Notes under the pieces: generated by a model
Seen by the model: the letters and a program-made list of their open reading frames with translations, nothing else
The model's database searches: none
Told to the model about the DNA's origin: nothing
Part shown: in pieces, positions 12,014 to 24,556 of the stretch
Layout: every line of letters starts with the position of its first letter
Numbering within the stretch: position 1 is the first letter of the stretch
Source: Cryptomeria japonica
Taxonomy: Eukaryota > Streptophyta > Pinopsida > Cupressales > Cupressaceae
Length of the DNA: 64,000 nucleotides
Direction of reading: 5' to 3'
Assembly: GCF_030272615.1 (NCBI RefSeq)
Contig: NC_081413.1
Location: 185,392,115 to 185,456,114 of the forward strand
Position numbers and translations under genes: made by a program

Positions 12014-12187
12014 ATCTCCCCCTTTGGCATTGATGACAATATACAAAGATATCTCTCTGCTTCACATCTTCTCCCCCATTTGCTACAGATATCTTTTCTG
12101 CTTCACTCCTTCTCCTTGTTTGACAACAATGCCAAAGTGGAAGCACAGGCATCCCTGTTCCATTATGCTGCTCCCCCTAAGAAGTAG
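12014..12187 (-). promoter_or_regulatory. polypurine tracts of C1
   Basis: On the minus strand CAATGCCAAAGGGGGAGATT directly precedes the LTR (12033-12014). Two upstream purine runs, AAATGGGGGAGAAGATG near 12080 and TTAGGGGGAGCAGCAT near 12175, follow the pol stop. The PPT-flanking arm at 12028-12041 is the inverse of an LTR segment at 11950-11963. Confidence 0.8.
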
Positions 12188-12255
12188 CATCCTTCAACAC
12201 ATCAATCAACAAAAATTTGACTATACAATACCTGACTGATGTGGAACAAATACTT

Positions 12256-15200
12256 TTAGTTCACCTCCTGAAGGGGTAGTACCCCCAATTCACCTCTTAA
12301 ATACACAAATGTAGTCTTTGGAAGAGGCTTGGTGAATATATCTGCTAACTGCTCCTTACTGGAAACATGTTCCAGTTGAATCTCTTTATTCTGAACCTTT
12401 TCCCTCAAGAAATGATACTTAAGCTCAAAATGTTTGGTTCTAGAATGTAAAACCGGATTCTTTCAAATATTGATAGCACTTGTGTTATCCCAGAATATAC
12501 TTACTGGTTCAGATACAGGGATTTTGAAGCCTTCTAGTACATGCTTCATCCAAATTGTCTGAGTGCAGTTCATGAAAGCTGCAACATACTCCGCTTCCAC
12601 TGTAGACTAAGAGATACAACTCTGCTTCTTACTCATCCATGAGACCAGTCTACCACTGAGAAAGAAAGCACCACCGGTTGTGCTTTTCCGGTCATCCACA
12701 TTACTTGCCCAATCAACATTTGTGAACACTTTCAGATTGAAATCATTGTTATATGGGTACCACAATCCATAGTCAAATGTTCCCTTCAATACCTAAGAAT
12801 CCGCTTGACTGCAATCAAGTGGGATTCTCTTGGACTTTTCTGGAACCTTGCAGTAATGCCAACTGCATGTACAATATCTGGTCTGCTATGCACTACATAA
12901 TGTAACTTACCAATCATTGATCGGTATTCTTTCTCATCAACCAGTTCGGAATCATCCTCTTTTGTCAATTTGCAACCAGTCGCCATTGGTGTACCAACCG
13001 GTTTACTATCTTCCATGCAGAAAGTCTTCAACACCTCTTTGACATATTTGGACTGAGTGATAAAGATTCCATCTTTCATCTGCTAGATCTGCAGTCCAAT
13101 GAAGAACTTAATCTCCCCTATGAGTGACATCTCAAATTCTTTCTTCATCTCATCAGCAAACTCATGCCTCATCTTGTCATCTCCACCAAAGATAATGTCA
13201 TCAACAAAAACCTCATAGATCAGGATCTAATCTCCTTCTGACTTCAAGTAGATATTGCTATCTTCACTTGTTCTCTTAAATCCAATCTTCACAAGATGGG
13301 AATGTAGGCACTCATACCATGCCCTAGGTGCTTGCTTTAGACCATATAAGGCTTTATGTAGTCTCCACACCATATCACTGTCTTCAGATAGGGAAAACCC
13401 ATCTAGTTGCTCTATATATACCTCCTCTTCAAGTACACCATTTAGGAATGTAGATTTTATATCCATTTGATATACTTTGAACCTTTTAAAAGTTGCATAT
13501 GCAAGAAGCATACGAACTGCTTCCAATCTGGCTACAGGAGCAAAGGTTTCTCCATATTCTTCTCCTTCTTCTTGAGCATATCCTTTGCACACCAATCTGG
13601 TTTTATTTCTAATCACTGTGCCATCCTCATTCAGCTTGTTTCTGAACACCCATTTGGTACCAATGACATTTTTATGCTCTGGTCTGGGTACCAAGGACAA
13701 TGTACCATTTTTCTCTATCTGATCAAGTTCCTCTTCCATTTCCTTGATCTAGTCTTCATCTTTATGAGCCTCTTTGAATGATTTAGGCTCAAATTCAGAG
13801 ATCATACATGAGTTTTCTCTTATCTTTCTCCTTGTAGGGATTCTTGCATCCTTATCTCCTATGATCTTCTTAGGATCTGATTCAACTTGACATATCGAGG
13901 AATGGTCTTAACTGGTTCTTCTTGCTTTTCCTCTTCATCCTTATCTTCATCAGTATCAGCATTCACTAGTTCAGGAACACTATTACTAGTACTTGGTTGA
14001 CTGACAATCGGTTCCCAAAAGGTTGCAACTAATTCATTCACAGCTTTCTCACTGTCGATTTCCTCAGTTTTCTCAGAGGATTCATCAATTCTTACATTGA
14101 TACTTTCCATAATTCTTTGAGTCCTATTGTTGTAACACTTGAAAGCTTTACTCTTGGTGGAATATCTTAGGAATATTCCCTCATCACATTTAGCTTCAAA
14201 TTTGCCCTGATGTTCACTCCTCTTGATGTAAAATTTGCTACCAAATACCCTAAAGTAGCTGACCACAGGTGTCTTACTGGTCCAATACTCATGAGGAGTT
14301 TTGTCCTTACCTTTCTTGATGAGTACTCGGTTCATAGTGTAGACTGCAGTGCTCACCACTTCTCTCCAAAAGGTGTGAGCTACCTTTCCTTGAATCAACA
14401 TGGTTCTAGCTACTTCAACTATAGTCCGGTTATTCCTCTCTGCTAGGCCATTCTGTTGTGGAGTCCGGGGGGTAGACAGTTGCTTTTTGATGCCAAATTC
14501 TTCACAGTACTTGTTGAATTCACTGGAAGTGAACTCCCCTCCTTGATCAGTTTTGAGACACTTGATTCTTTTACTGCTTTCTTTCTCCACTAATTCTCTA
14601 AAAGCCTTGAATTTCACAAAGGGTTCAGACTTGTCTTTCAAGAATGTGACCCACATCATTCTTGAGCAGTCATCACTGAGAATCATGAAGTACCTATCAC
14701 CCTGGACACTTCTAGTTTTCATAGGACCACACAAATCAGTATGCACAAGATCAAGCAAGTTGTCAGCAGTGAAAGATTTACCTTTAAAGGTTGAGGAAGA
14801 CATTTTCCCCAATTGACACTCTCTGCACAAGCTATTATCTAGTTTGCTTAGCATCGGCAACCCTCTAACTGTTTTGATCTTACTAGCCTTCACAATGTTA
14901 TCAAAGTTTACATGGCAGAGTCTCATATGCCATATACAGTTATCATCAAGTTTAGCCATAAGACATGTACTTATATTTACATTTAGATGAAATAGGTTAC
15001 CTTTGGTCTACATGCCAGTGGCCACCAATTTACCATCTTTTCCTTTGATTCTGCAAACTCCATTCTTGAATTCTAGAGTGAGGCCACTTTCATTTAGCTG
15101 GGCAACACTCAGAAGGTTGTGTCTGAGACCATCAACCCAGTACACATTGTCAGCACTGCTCTTTCCATTTACAGAGATGGACCCTCTACCTTTGATCATG

Positions 15201-16342
15201 CATGGTGCATCATTACCAAAGTGAACCACACCACCATCATACTCTTCCAAGGATAGAAACGTGCTCCGGTCACCTGTCATATGGTGAGAACAGCCACTAT
15301 CAATGATCCACTCATTGGAATTATTAAACCGGGAGACAAGAGCCTTCTTGTCTGCCACATCTTCCTTTATAGCAACAAACACAATATCTTCATTCTCTTC
15401 ATCTTCTGATCCCTCATCTGTGACACCTTCATCAACTGCCACAAAACAGTTTCTCCGGTTTCCTCCTTTGAATTTCCTGAACCTTTCTGGTTTGTCCCTG
15501 TTATCGCCATTAGGATAGTTTATAGCAATATGTCCTATCTAGTTACAAGAAAAGCATTTCAAAGGTAGCTTACCTTTGTATTTATCAGTTCCTTTAGGAA
15601 TCTTCCTAGCAAGGAGAGCTTCAAATGCCATTAGAATCTCCTCATCATTCATTTCTCTGCTCTGACTAGGTTCCCCACTAGTGCTAGCTTCTTTTCCTTT
15701 TCTAGATGGTATAGCAGAGGCTTTGAATGTTGATTCAGTCTTTTGAACACTACCATCAAAACTATTTAGCTCATAGGTTGTTAACTTGGCTATGATGGAG
15801 TCCAAGGATACCTTAGACTTGTCTATTGATCTCAGCTCCTGGATAGCAGCAACCCTTATTGCATAGACCGGCAACAGGGATCTCAAGACTTTGCTTACCA
15901 TAGTGGAATCTTCTATTTTACCACCTAGACTCTTGATTTCTTCAACAACTATTTTGATTCTTATTCCATACTGCTGAATGGTCTCACCTTCAACCATCCG
16001 CATATATTCAAACTTCTCTCTCAGGCTTTCTTCCTTAGCCTGTTTCAGATGTTCATCACCACCATAGATATTTTCAAGAGCATCCCATACCTATTTGAGA
16101 TTTACCTTGTCCTGAACATCAATAAACTCAATGTCGAATAGACTACTGATGAGGGCTTCCATGACTTGCCCATTTTCTTGTATCTCTCTCCTTTGGTCAT
16201 CAGTGAGAGTACCGAGAGGGACAACATAGATATTCTTAACATAACTCTAGTGTTGAGCACCCATGCTTCTGATGAATATCTTCATCCTATCTTTCCATAT
16301 ACCAAAATTTTCCTTGTTAAACTTTGGACCTTCCCTCTTCAT
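12256..16342 (-). pseudogene. C1 copia gag-pol polyprotein
   Basis: Starts at the ATG at 16342 (MKREGPKFNKENFGIW), 70 bp after the primer site, and ends at TAA 12258-12256. Domains in order: UBN2-type Gag (16342-15660), one zinc knuckle CFSCN (15553, broken by TAG 15539), aspartic protease DSGCSHHMTG (near 15300), integrase with HHCC finger (14930-14810) and core (14780-14350, with the PQQNGLAERNN motif), reverse transcriptase (13740-12800) with FVDDIIFGGDD near 13200, and RNase H (12789-12270, SKEQLADIFTKPLP near the end). Stops or frame changes are few: near 16245 and 16095, 15539, 15008, about 13860-13740, 13230 and 12790. The protein would make the virus-like particle and carry out cDNA synthesis and integration; this copy cannot do so unaided. 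Confidence 0.92.
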
Positions 16343-16399
16343 TGTTTGACTGGGATCTTTACCTCAAGCGGTTAAGCTTACAACACAGAGGACCTAGAG

Positions 16400-16414
16400 T
16401 ACTCTGATACCAAT
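16400..16414 (-). promoter_or_regulatory. C1 primer-binding site
   Basis: Minus strand ATTGGTATCAGAGT immediately after the 5' LTR end TTATCA. TGGTATCAGAGC is the usual initiator tRNA-Met complement; here its last base is T. Confidence 0.9.
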
Positions 16415-17952
16415 TGATAACTCAAAGATGAACCAATAGTACCAAACCGGTACTGAGAGGGGGACGGGTGAATCAGTACAAACAAAAATACAGTCCAAAA
16501 TCGGTTTGATAGCAAATACTCCAAATGACTGGCAAGCAGTGATACTAGCTGAAACAGAGTGCAACCGGTAAGACCCAGAATAACTAAAACAATCATAAAC
16601 CAGTCACTCACTAAGCTTTCCTCTTAGCTCAATACTATAGTACCATTACACCCTCATGCATAAAAAGGTAAACTATCATCTGATCTTCACAACAGTTGGT
16701 TTAGTATGTTTTATAGATAGGCATAAAACACAGAACCATCATATGCTCAATAGGTAATAACAAAGCATCACAAGACAAAAGCATCACACATGACACACAT
16801 ATTTTTCATGTGGAAACCCAACTGGAAAAAACCACGATGGGGATGAATACCCACAATCTGCTTTTGAACTCTTTAGAAGTCCACTCTATTAGGAGCCTTG
16901 TCTGGTTAAAGACATTACAATAGGTTCTGCTAGGAACCGATCCTGTTAGGGATCACCCGGTTAAGGGTTAAACCCAATTGGGGTTACCTTGTTAGAGGAT
17001 TTCAAGAACTCAATAGCTAAAGGATCTCCAGATTCTCTATAGCTTCCCAGAACTCATTAACTTCGAGTTACCCAGTTAAGGGATTTGAATCAAGCCGATT
17101 AAAGCTACCCTGTTAAGGGATTTGTATCAAGCCAGTTAAGGCTACCCTGTTAAGGGATTTCACAACTATTGAAGTGGTTAGAGATCAACAAGAATTACAA
17201 TGATCTGGTAATAGCACTCAATGCTATTTCAGATCCATTTTGGCTCCTCTTCACCTTCTGCACATTCACTTTGTAGGTAACTCTTCTCTCCTTTGGTCTG
17301 GCAAGAATCACATATCACTTCCCTTGGATACACACTCACAACTTTTTCCAACCACCTTAGAAAGAAACACAACATTGACCTTATAGGAAACATACAGGTC
17401 AGTAGCAAAAACCCTAAACCCTAAACCTATTAGGTTAAGCAATTCAAGTGATTCAATCCTGACTGTTGAATCATACTGCATTAAATGGAACAATATTGAA
17501 TCGATCTCAAGTCATTCTCCATCATCCATTATCCACCAATTTCATGGCAGTTGATAACCCATCACGCGTTATCACCATTTGACAAACTTCACACATTCCC
17601 GTGGTAGATAGGAATAGTCTTCTTCATGCAATATCCTTCACACGCACAGAGCTTACGTGGCAACATGACCTATTCTCCATTATACTGCTAACTCATCACA
17701 CAAAGATCACCGATTGAGTCACACAGGCTTGAGGTACTCCAACCGGAAATCCTAAAGTGGAAACTACCTACCAACTGGTAGTCACATAGTGCATCCATGT
17801 GTCGGTTCATCTTAAACAAATATACCGCTTCACTTTGGCATATATACCAGTTCACACATATGCCGGTTCTCTCTTCTCACATATCACATATTGACATCAA
17901 TGACAACATACAATATCATTATGTCCTTATATGGGTTCACATATTGCCAACA
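16415..17952 (-). repeat. 5' LTR of C1
   Basis: 1538 bp, near-identical partner of 10490-12013, TGTTGGCAATATG...TTATCA on the minus strand. It has an additional short segment at 16642-16665 absent from the other LTR. The same internal 30 bp repeats occur at 16900-17160. CATCT duplication follows at 17953. Confidence 0.93.
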
Positions 17953-18443
17953 CATCTATGACATCAGACATGGGGAGATTGATAGTAGAGAGGGATCACT
18001 TGAGTCTCAAGAGAATGAAACTATTGGTAGAGTGAGATGTAAATAGGGAAGAGAGGGATCAATGGTTAGCAAAGAGAGATTCATTAGTAGATTCTTAAAA
18101 CACAATGATAGCTAGGGCACAAACATCGGATTAGTGAGTCTGAGAGTTTATTAATGGGGTATAATATTTCACTATGCATGAGGCCCTTGACAAAATGAGG
18201 GATTATTGCAAGGAGATCTATTATTTGAGGTTCCTATATGGGGGGGTGGTACAATCAAATCAGATAGCACCATCCTTTGCAATGGTTTAGAGTTAAGGGA
18301 GATAATAGAGTGGGACTCATTCAGGAAGGACACATAGTAGTGCGGGAGTGGTAGGACCAGCTAGACAGATAGGGCAGGGGATAGGAGGAGCTTCATCCTC
18401 GGGAGGGGGGCGAGACCAAGAGGACCAAGGGAGCACCCTGTGA
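17953..18443 (+). pseudogene. Plant Mobile Domain gene, 3' part
   Basis: Resumes in frame after the CATCT duplication (MTSDMGRLIVERDHLSLKRM). It encodes a charged, probably coiled-coil segment with several stops (for example TAG/TGA near 18030-18140), then a Gly/Ser-rich tail (GIGGASSSGGGRDQ) ending at TGA 18441-18443. The Gly-rich tail after a coiled coil is typical of PMD proteins in transposable elements. This is the same gene as 8578-10489. Confidence 0.7.
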
Positions 18444-20403
18444 TACTCCCAGTTTGGTACTTGATGCTTTTGTTGTTGACACTTTTGATGTTAGTTCAAG
18501 CTTCCATGCTCCATTTTGAGATAGACACTAAGATTATGTATACTGATACATTTTGATGATATATATGATATATGTAGATTCTATATGTGTTTTGATGTTA
18601 TAATATGTTTATATGATGTTATGGTTTTGTGATATTTTATGTGGTAATATTACTAATATATGTATGCAAAGCGGAAAGATAGATGAATGGCTCATGATAT
18701 GCATATGTACTAACATGTTGTGAATGCAAGATGCATATTTGTGTGCATATTTTTGGTGCCAGAGTACAAGATTGATAGATGAACTGTATTGACAAAGAAA
18801 AAGGTTAGTGAAAAAAAATGGAAATTATAAAAAGAAATGTTAGTAAAAATGAAGGAAACCTTGCTTTCATTTGTGCACCTTTAGTAATAGAGAGCTTTAT
18901 TTTAAGATGGAAAAATGGATACATTGCGTTGTGACATATATGATCAGAGAAATAATGTGATCCTTTTGCAAAAGAGACAAATATATCACAAACAAGGAAT
19001 GCATCCATGATGTGTTTTGAAAAATTGGTTTGTATGTTAGGGGTCTAGGTATGTCCAATAGTCATAAAGTGACCGAACCAACACAAACACCCAAGAGATA
19101 CATGTTTCCAAACATCATGAACAACATCCCACAAACAAAAGATGATAAAAAGAAAGGTCATAAACCATCCTAACCACTCTCATCACTCAATGATATCCTT
19201 GAGTAGCGTAGGAATATAACCAAAGATAAATCAAGAAAAGATAAGACTCACTAGACCAAGTGAGCCAACAACCATTTTGATCTTGTTGTTAAAGTTGATA
19301 GTTTGTGTTTGCATTTGATAGGATGATCATGAAGTCTGGTTTCAAGAATGAAATACCCTATATAAGATGGACACGGTCTAGTTTCAAGTATAATGCACTC
19401 TGTATAAGACAGATGATAGTCAGACAAAGGACAATTTGATAGGTTGATTGACTGATAGATGTGACAAGTTGATTTGTCTGACGTGTTGATTGGATTGATA
19501 ATTTGCCTATTGATATGTGATTTGGTTAGCATAGTGTTACAAGTTTTTCATCTGTGTTTGTTCGAATATTTATCTATTTGCAAAGGATAAGTTTATTGAT
19601 GAAATGAAAAGGAAAATGATGATTATTTTTTAATTTTTTTAATTTTTAGGATTTTTGTGTTTATTCGATGCTTTTTGAAATTTCTTCAAGATGTTTTTGG
19701 AAAAAAGGTTTTTCATGACATTTTGCATTTTTTAGAATTTTTTTAGGACATTTTGCATTTTTTTGGATTTTTTTCAAGACATTTTGCAATTTTTAGAATT
19801 TTTTTCAAGACATTTTGCAATTTTTAGGATTTTTTCAAAACATTTTGCAATTTCTAGGATTTTTCAAGACATTTTTCAATTTTGATTTTTTAAGGACACT
19901 TTGTAATTTTAAAGATTTTTTTAGGAGATTTTGCAATTTTTAGGATTTTTCAAGACATTATGGCTATGTACATGTTCATTCTCCATTCAAACAATGAGAA
20001 ATATTTCATCTATTGATCATGACAAAGAAGATGCCCCCAATCTATGGGAAACTATATACAATGGCCAAAGGGGGTTATACACAAGACTGGTTTGTGTATC
20101 AAGGAAGACGATGAATGTTGACTAGTTCCAAGTCATAATGACAAGATTCAAGGGGATTTAATTACAAGATGGATGGACAATCTATCATAGATATGAATAA
20201 GATTTAGATAGAATGAAGATAGATGGTGGAGCAACGACTTGCAACATGTGATGCTTGTTTGCTAGGTTTTCACCACGGTACTTACCTAGTGCGCCTGTTT
20301 TCCAGGTTTTCACAAGTGGGTGAAGGATTTTTCTCCTCTTTTTTTGTTTTTTTTTAAGGTTCATATATCAATTTTTTTGTTCTTTTTTCAAGATCATATT
20401 GAC
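18444..20403. other. AT-rich spacer between convergent PMD and G pol
   Basis: About 2 kb with no supportable gene. It should hold the 3' untranslated regions of the PMD gene (plus) and of G pol (minus), which converge here. Short open frames near 18.8 and 19.3 kb show no domain and are unlikely to be real. The only structure is the minisatellite at 19640-19965. Confidence 0.6.
19640..19965 (+). repeat. minisatellite, about 33 bp unit
   Basis: Eight or nine imperfect tandem copies of a unit of the form GACATTTTGCAATTTTTAGG plus ATTTTTTTCAA. Copies vary from about 29 to 38 bp. Strongly T-rich on plus, no coding frame. Confidence 0.85.
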
Positions 20404-22133
20404 TTAATCATAGTACTTGTGGAGATATATGCTATTGACCGGTTCAAATAATGGTTCCCCTTCTGGTTTAGCTAGTTGATAAGCACCTGACCCATAGGAT
20501 ACAGTGATCACATAAGGACCTAGCCTATTAGGTTCAAATTTTCCTCACTTTTCCCTTTCTTGTTGATTCTTAGGATTTATCTTGAGGATCAAGTCTTTGA
20601 TTTTAAAATGCCTACCTTTTTGTTTTCTTGTTATAATTTTGGCAGAGATGATTTTGATATGCTTGTAGATGAACTACAGTGGTTTGGTGTCACTCATCCA
20701 ATACTTCTAAGTCATGGAATCTAGATATCTTGTATTCTTCATCATCAATGATATTGTGCAAAGAGACTCTCAATGATATTGTACAAAGAGACACTCAATG
20801 AAGAGATCTTGACCTCAAGGGGAATAGCTTTAGTACCATAAACTAGTGAATAATGTGTAGCATTGATAGGTGTACATATACTAGTTCAGTATGCCCATAG
20901 AGAAATATTTAGTTGTATATGCTAGTCACAACCAACATCATTGATAGTTTTCTTAAGGATTTTAATGATGGTTTTGTTAGATGCTTTAGCTTGACCATTA
21001 CTCTGCAGATAATATGGGGAGGAAAAGTTGTGCTAGATATGAAAATTTGTGTAAAGTTCTTTTACATCTTTGTTTTTGAAAGGGCGTCCATTGTCAGTAA
21101 TAATAGCCAAAGGGATTCCATAACAACATATGGTCTAATTAAGGATAAAGTTAGAAATTTGGATGTCGGTGATGTAAGTCATAGGAATAGCTTCAATCCA
21201 TTTGGTAAAGTACTTAGTAGCTATGATAATGAAATTATATCCATTGGTAGAGGTAGGGTGAATCTTACCTATGAGGTCAAATCCCCATTGATAAAAGGGC
21301 CAAGGAGATATGATAGGCTAGAGTTCCTATGATGGTGCATGAATCAGGTCTCCATGAATCTGACATTTCCAACATTTATTTGCAAAAACATGAGCATATT
21401 GTTCTATAGTAGGCCAATTGTATCCTACTATTGTCAAATTATTAGCAAGACTTAAATCATTGAGATGACCCCCACATATACCATCATGGACCTCTTGTAA
21501 ATTAGTTTTCATCTCATATGAATCAAGACACCTAAGAATGATTTGGTCAAAAGAGCGATGGTATAAGGTGTCACCGATGATAACATATCTAGTTGTTTGA
21601 TGGATAAAGGAGTGATGTTGGTTTTTGGACAAGTTAGGAGGTAATGTTTGGGTTTTCAAATAATTGTATATGTCTCAGTACCAAGGGGAATTGGGATGAA
21701 CAATTTCACACATTAGTTCACACTATGGAATTTTATAGGTCGGGATTAATAGTTGTTTGACCAAGAACTCACATTTAGTAACTTCTGAGGGATATCAAGC
21801 ATAGAGACAATAGTAGCCATGGCATCTCCAAGTTTTTTTTGTAACCATGGTACTTCACTAAAAGTAATTGCAACAAACCTAGTTTTATGTAAATCAACCA
21901 AAATTTTATAAGGAATGAGCTTCTCATCCTTTGTTTCATATTCTTCATTTTTGTTCTGAATGACTCACTGAGAATCACCATAGACTTCAAGATGTTAAAT
22001 TTCCTATTGTAATACAATTATTAATCTTGTGAATGAGGCTTCATATTCTACAATATTGTTTGTACATTGGAAAGTGATTTTTGATGATTTAGGAATTGCA
22101 TCTCCCTATAAAGCAAAGAATAGAATACCTACC
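20404..22133 (-). pseudogene. G gypsy pol, 3' part: RNase H (second), integrase
   Basis: Minus strand. The second RNase H domain (22133-21700) shows NNIVEYEA, LEVYGDSQ and an ADALA-like GDAMATI segment. The integrase HHCC finger (21659-21327) has EVHDGICGGHL and CWKCQIHGDLIHAP. The integrase core (21320-20760) has WGFDLIG and IITDNG, then QSNGQAKASNK, where the catalytic Glu of the usual NGQAEASNK is Lys. The tail with QLAKPEGEPLFEPVNSIYL-like text ends at TAA 20406-20404. Many stops and frame changes. The frame continues across S1: the bases at 57463 leftward join, over the CTACC duplication, to 22128 leftward. Confidence 0.85.
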
Positions 22134-22225
22134 TATTGTGAACTTTTTCACACATCGCCCCATTACAAATGGGGACCCCCTATTTTTTATTTTTAGGGTT
22201 TTTCTTTGGTGTCACAACTACTAAT
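22134..22225 (+). repeat. S1 LTR, left 92 bp
   Basis: Begins right after CTACC. It contains two small inverted repeats, GTGAAC...TTCAC (22138-22151) and a perfect CCCCATT-ACA-AATGGGG hairpin (22158-22174), then an AGGGTTTTT phrase like those of the tandem units in the right piece. Ends with CTAAT (22221-22225), duplicated at 53278 by the R1 insertion. Confidence 0.75.
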
Positions 22226-23191
22226 TTTTGGAATCCAAGAACACTAAGAGGTGGGGTGAATCCATGTTCTACCAATAAAAGAATTTCTGAACTTATTGGT
22301 GATTAACCGGATGATAGAATATAAAATTAAAGTGCATAAAAAAATCAACACATAAGGCAATACCATAACATTAGTATTTATACATGGAAAACCCTATAAA
22401 GAGAAAAAACATGGTGGGGTCCCTACCCACAATATCTATATACTTGATCAAGGTATACAAATATTATATAGAGGGGTATGAACATGCATACAGGCTTACC
22501 GCCTAGAGTTCACTACTAAAATACACATATATGGACATCTCACTAACTTACATATCATTACATAATGATTCATAAAATCATTGAACTTAAATGATACATT
22601 TGACCATGCTGGATAAGTTCTGGTTGTAGCTCTGAGCACTTCAACTGAATTGGTGAAACTGATACTGTGTTCAACTATCAGTTAGGATTGTGCACGTGCA
22701 ACTGGGCACATACACTAACAATCTCTCATCAATTCGCATACCATCAATCTTTGACTCATATGCATTTCAAATCACATCATATCAATGTATGTGTATATTA
22801 TCCATCGCTAAGAGATCTCCCTTATATACCCTTATAACTTGTTCATCATGTCGCCCTTCACAATAAAATAAACCTGTCGGCTTCCTACCGGATCATAAAG
22901 TATATTACAAATTATCCTGATGATCTTGTTTGATGTTGGCCTTGCATGCTACCTTCAAATCCTCCAATGACTTTAGCGGGTCCCATAATATAAATTACTA
23001 GTACTAAGAATAACCGGTTAACAAGTGTAAACCATAGGATGAATATCAGTTGGCCGTAACTAGACAAAATGATAAAGTGATGAATCCGGATGAAGAAATA
23101 CCATCTCTTCAAGACGAGTTGCCATCAATGAGAATGCAACAATACAATTCACCTCAGAGGGTGACTACCGAATGAGTGCCAATTGCCAATA
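22226..23191 (-). repeat. 3' LTR of R1
   Basis: Minus strand, begins TATTGGCAATTGGCACTC (23191 leftward) and ends ...GATTCCAAAA at 22226. It aligns along its length with 52311-53277. Both ends have drifted from TGTTG...CAACA. The terminal region carries the ATTCACCCC phrase. The segment at 23116-23130 is the inverse of the arm at 23206-23220 beyond the polypurine tract. Confidence 0.92.
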
Positions 23192-23440
23192 ATCTCCCCC
23201 TTTGGCATTGATGCCAACACTCATGTGAAAAGTGATACTACCTCTAATTAGTATGCTCTCCTTCCTATACATCTGTCCATCTATTTACATTTGTAGTCTC
23301 CCCCTGTGATATTCATTCAATTTTTCACTGTACTCCTCCCCCTTTCACATCAATGACAAAGCTGGGTGAATATATACAAGAAATATATGTACAAGTGAAT
23401 TACACATATATACCGGTCCCTATACATATTTCAAAATGTT
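23192..23440 (-). promoter_or_regulatory. 3' untranslated end and polypurine tracts of R1
   Basis: On the minus strand TGCCAAAGGGGGAGATTA directly precedes the LTR. An upstream tract, GTGAAAGGGGGAGGAGTA, sits about 145 bp earlier (near 23340) after a TTTGTCATTGATG phrase, the same arrangement as in R3 (42770 and 42917). C2 is inserted at 23441; the left pentamer is ATGTT. Confidence 0.85.
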
Positions 23441-24499
23441 TGTTGGTATTATGGATATGTTGCATTGGTTTTGTCATTGATGTCAACACATATTTGCACT
23501 TATCCTTCTGGAGATCTTTGGTCATGTTGAACTGGCACATTATGTTCACCAGAAAGTATAGTGACTTATGCACAGTCACCGGTATTTGGTTCATTGACAG
23601 GTTATATTGTTCACCGGCACTGAAGATGACTTGTTATCATCTGGAGATCACTTGGTTTTAGTATTTTGGTTATTGGTCTAATTGGGTTGACATTTGTTGT
23701 TACCAGCATATCGATCTAAGTTATGGACCGACATGTATTATCTATTCCAGATCAACGCGACACATTATGGAGATGATTTAATCAATTGGATATTGTAGTA
23801 ATTACATTGAGCCAGCATGACGCATCGCATCTTGACTTAATTGTAAATGATTTAATTGTAATATTCTTAGTGATCCGACCTACACATTTGGTCTTAGGTT
23901 TTGGTATATATGTAAGATCTCAATTGTGAGATGTAGGGAAATGATATGTAAGGTTATGGTATTGTAACATGGTATGTGTGAATATTGAAGATCATATGAG
24001 TAGACCATAGAGAAGGTTCAAGGAAGGTTTGAAAGAGATTATCAGAGCTTAATCAGTACTGAATCTAGCATTGGAGATTCTACTTTGAGTAGTACATTAT
24101 CATTGGATTTAATCATCCAATTGTAGTCAGTGTGGCTCTCAACTTGTGATTGAGCAATGAGCTCTAGACAACTGGCCTTTCTGCATATGCAGACCCCATT
24201 TGTACACACATACTATCTACAGTAGTATTATTTGATTGTGGGTAAGGTTTCCCATAGTGTTTTTTCCCCTTACAGGGTTTCCACGTGCAAATCTTTGTGT
24301 TAGGTGTTGTGGATGTTGTTTCTCATTCTATTTCATGCATTAAGTTTAATCGGTATTAATATTAATTGTTAATCTATTAACTGACATTAAGTTTGGTTTA
24401 CCGGTATTAAGTATCAAGTTTGATTAAGCTATGTTTGGGTTGAAATTAATAGACAACTAATTCACCCCCCCACCTCTCAGTTGCCTCTGGGTCCTAAAA
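23441..24499 (+). repeat. 5' LTR of C2
   Basis: 1059 bp, TGTTGGTATTATGG at the start and GTCCTAAAA at the end (CCTAACA in the sister copy). GGTATATATGTAAG near 23903 is the likely TATA region. ATTCACCCCCCCACCTCTCAG lies at the 3' edge. Confidence 0.92.
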
Positions 24500-24514
24500 A
24501 TTGGTATGAGAGCT
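24500..24514 (+). promoter_or_regulatory. C2 primer-binding site (mutated)
   Basis: TTGGTATGAGAGC follows the LTR. It differs from the TGGTATCAGAGC seen at 30143 by one base (C to G). Confidence 0.85.
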
Positions 24515-24556
24515 AAGTCCTCTTTTTGAAGAAGTTTAACAACTTGAGGAGATTCT

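Larger units (their letters stand above)
10490..17952 (-). mobile_element. C1, complete Ty1/copia element inserted in the PMD gene
   Basis: Full-length minus-strand element of 7463 bp: LTRs at both ends (10490-12013 and 16415-17952), primer site inside the right LTR, gag-pol in one main frame with few breaks, and a polypurine tract inside the left LTR. A perfect 5 bp target duplication CATCT flanks it at 10485-10489 and 17953-17957. The PMD frame continues across the duplication (ACA TCT | ATG ACA), proving insertion into that gene. The LTRs differ by scattered bases and by an indel near 16642-16665, so it is not very young, but it is the least decayed copia element here. Confidence 0.95.
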
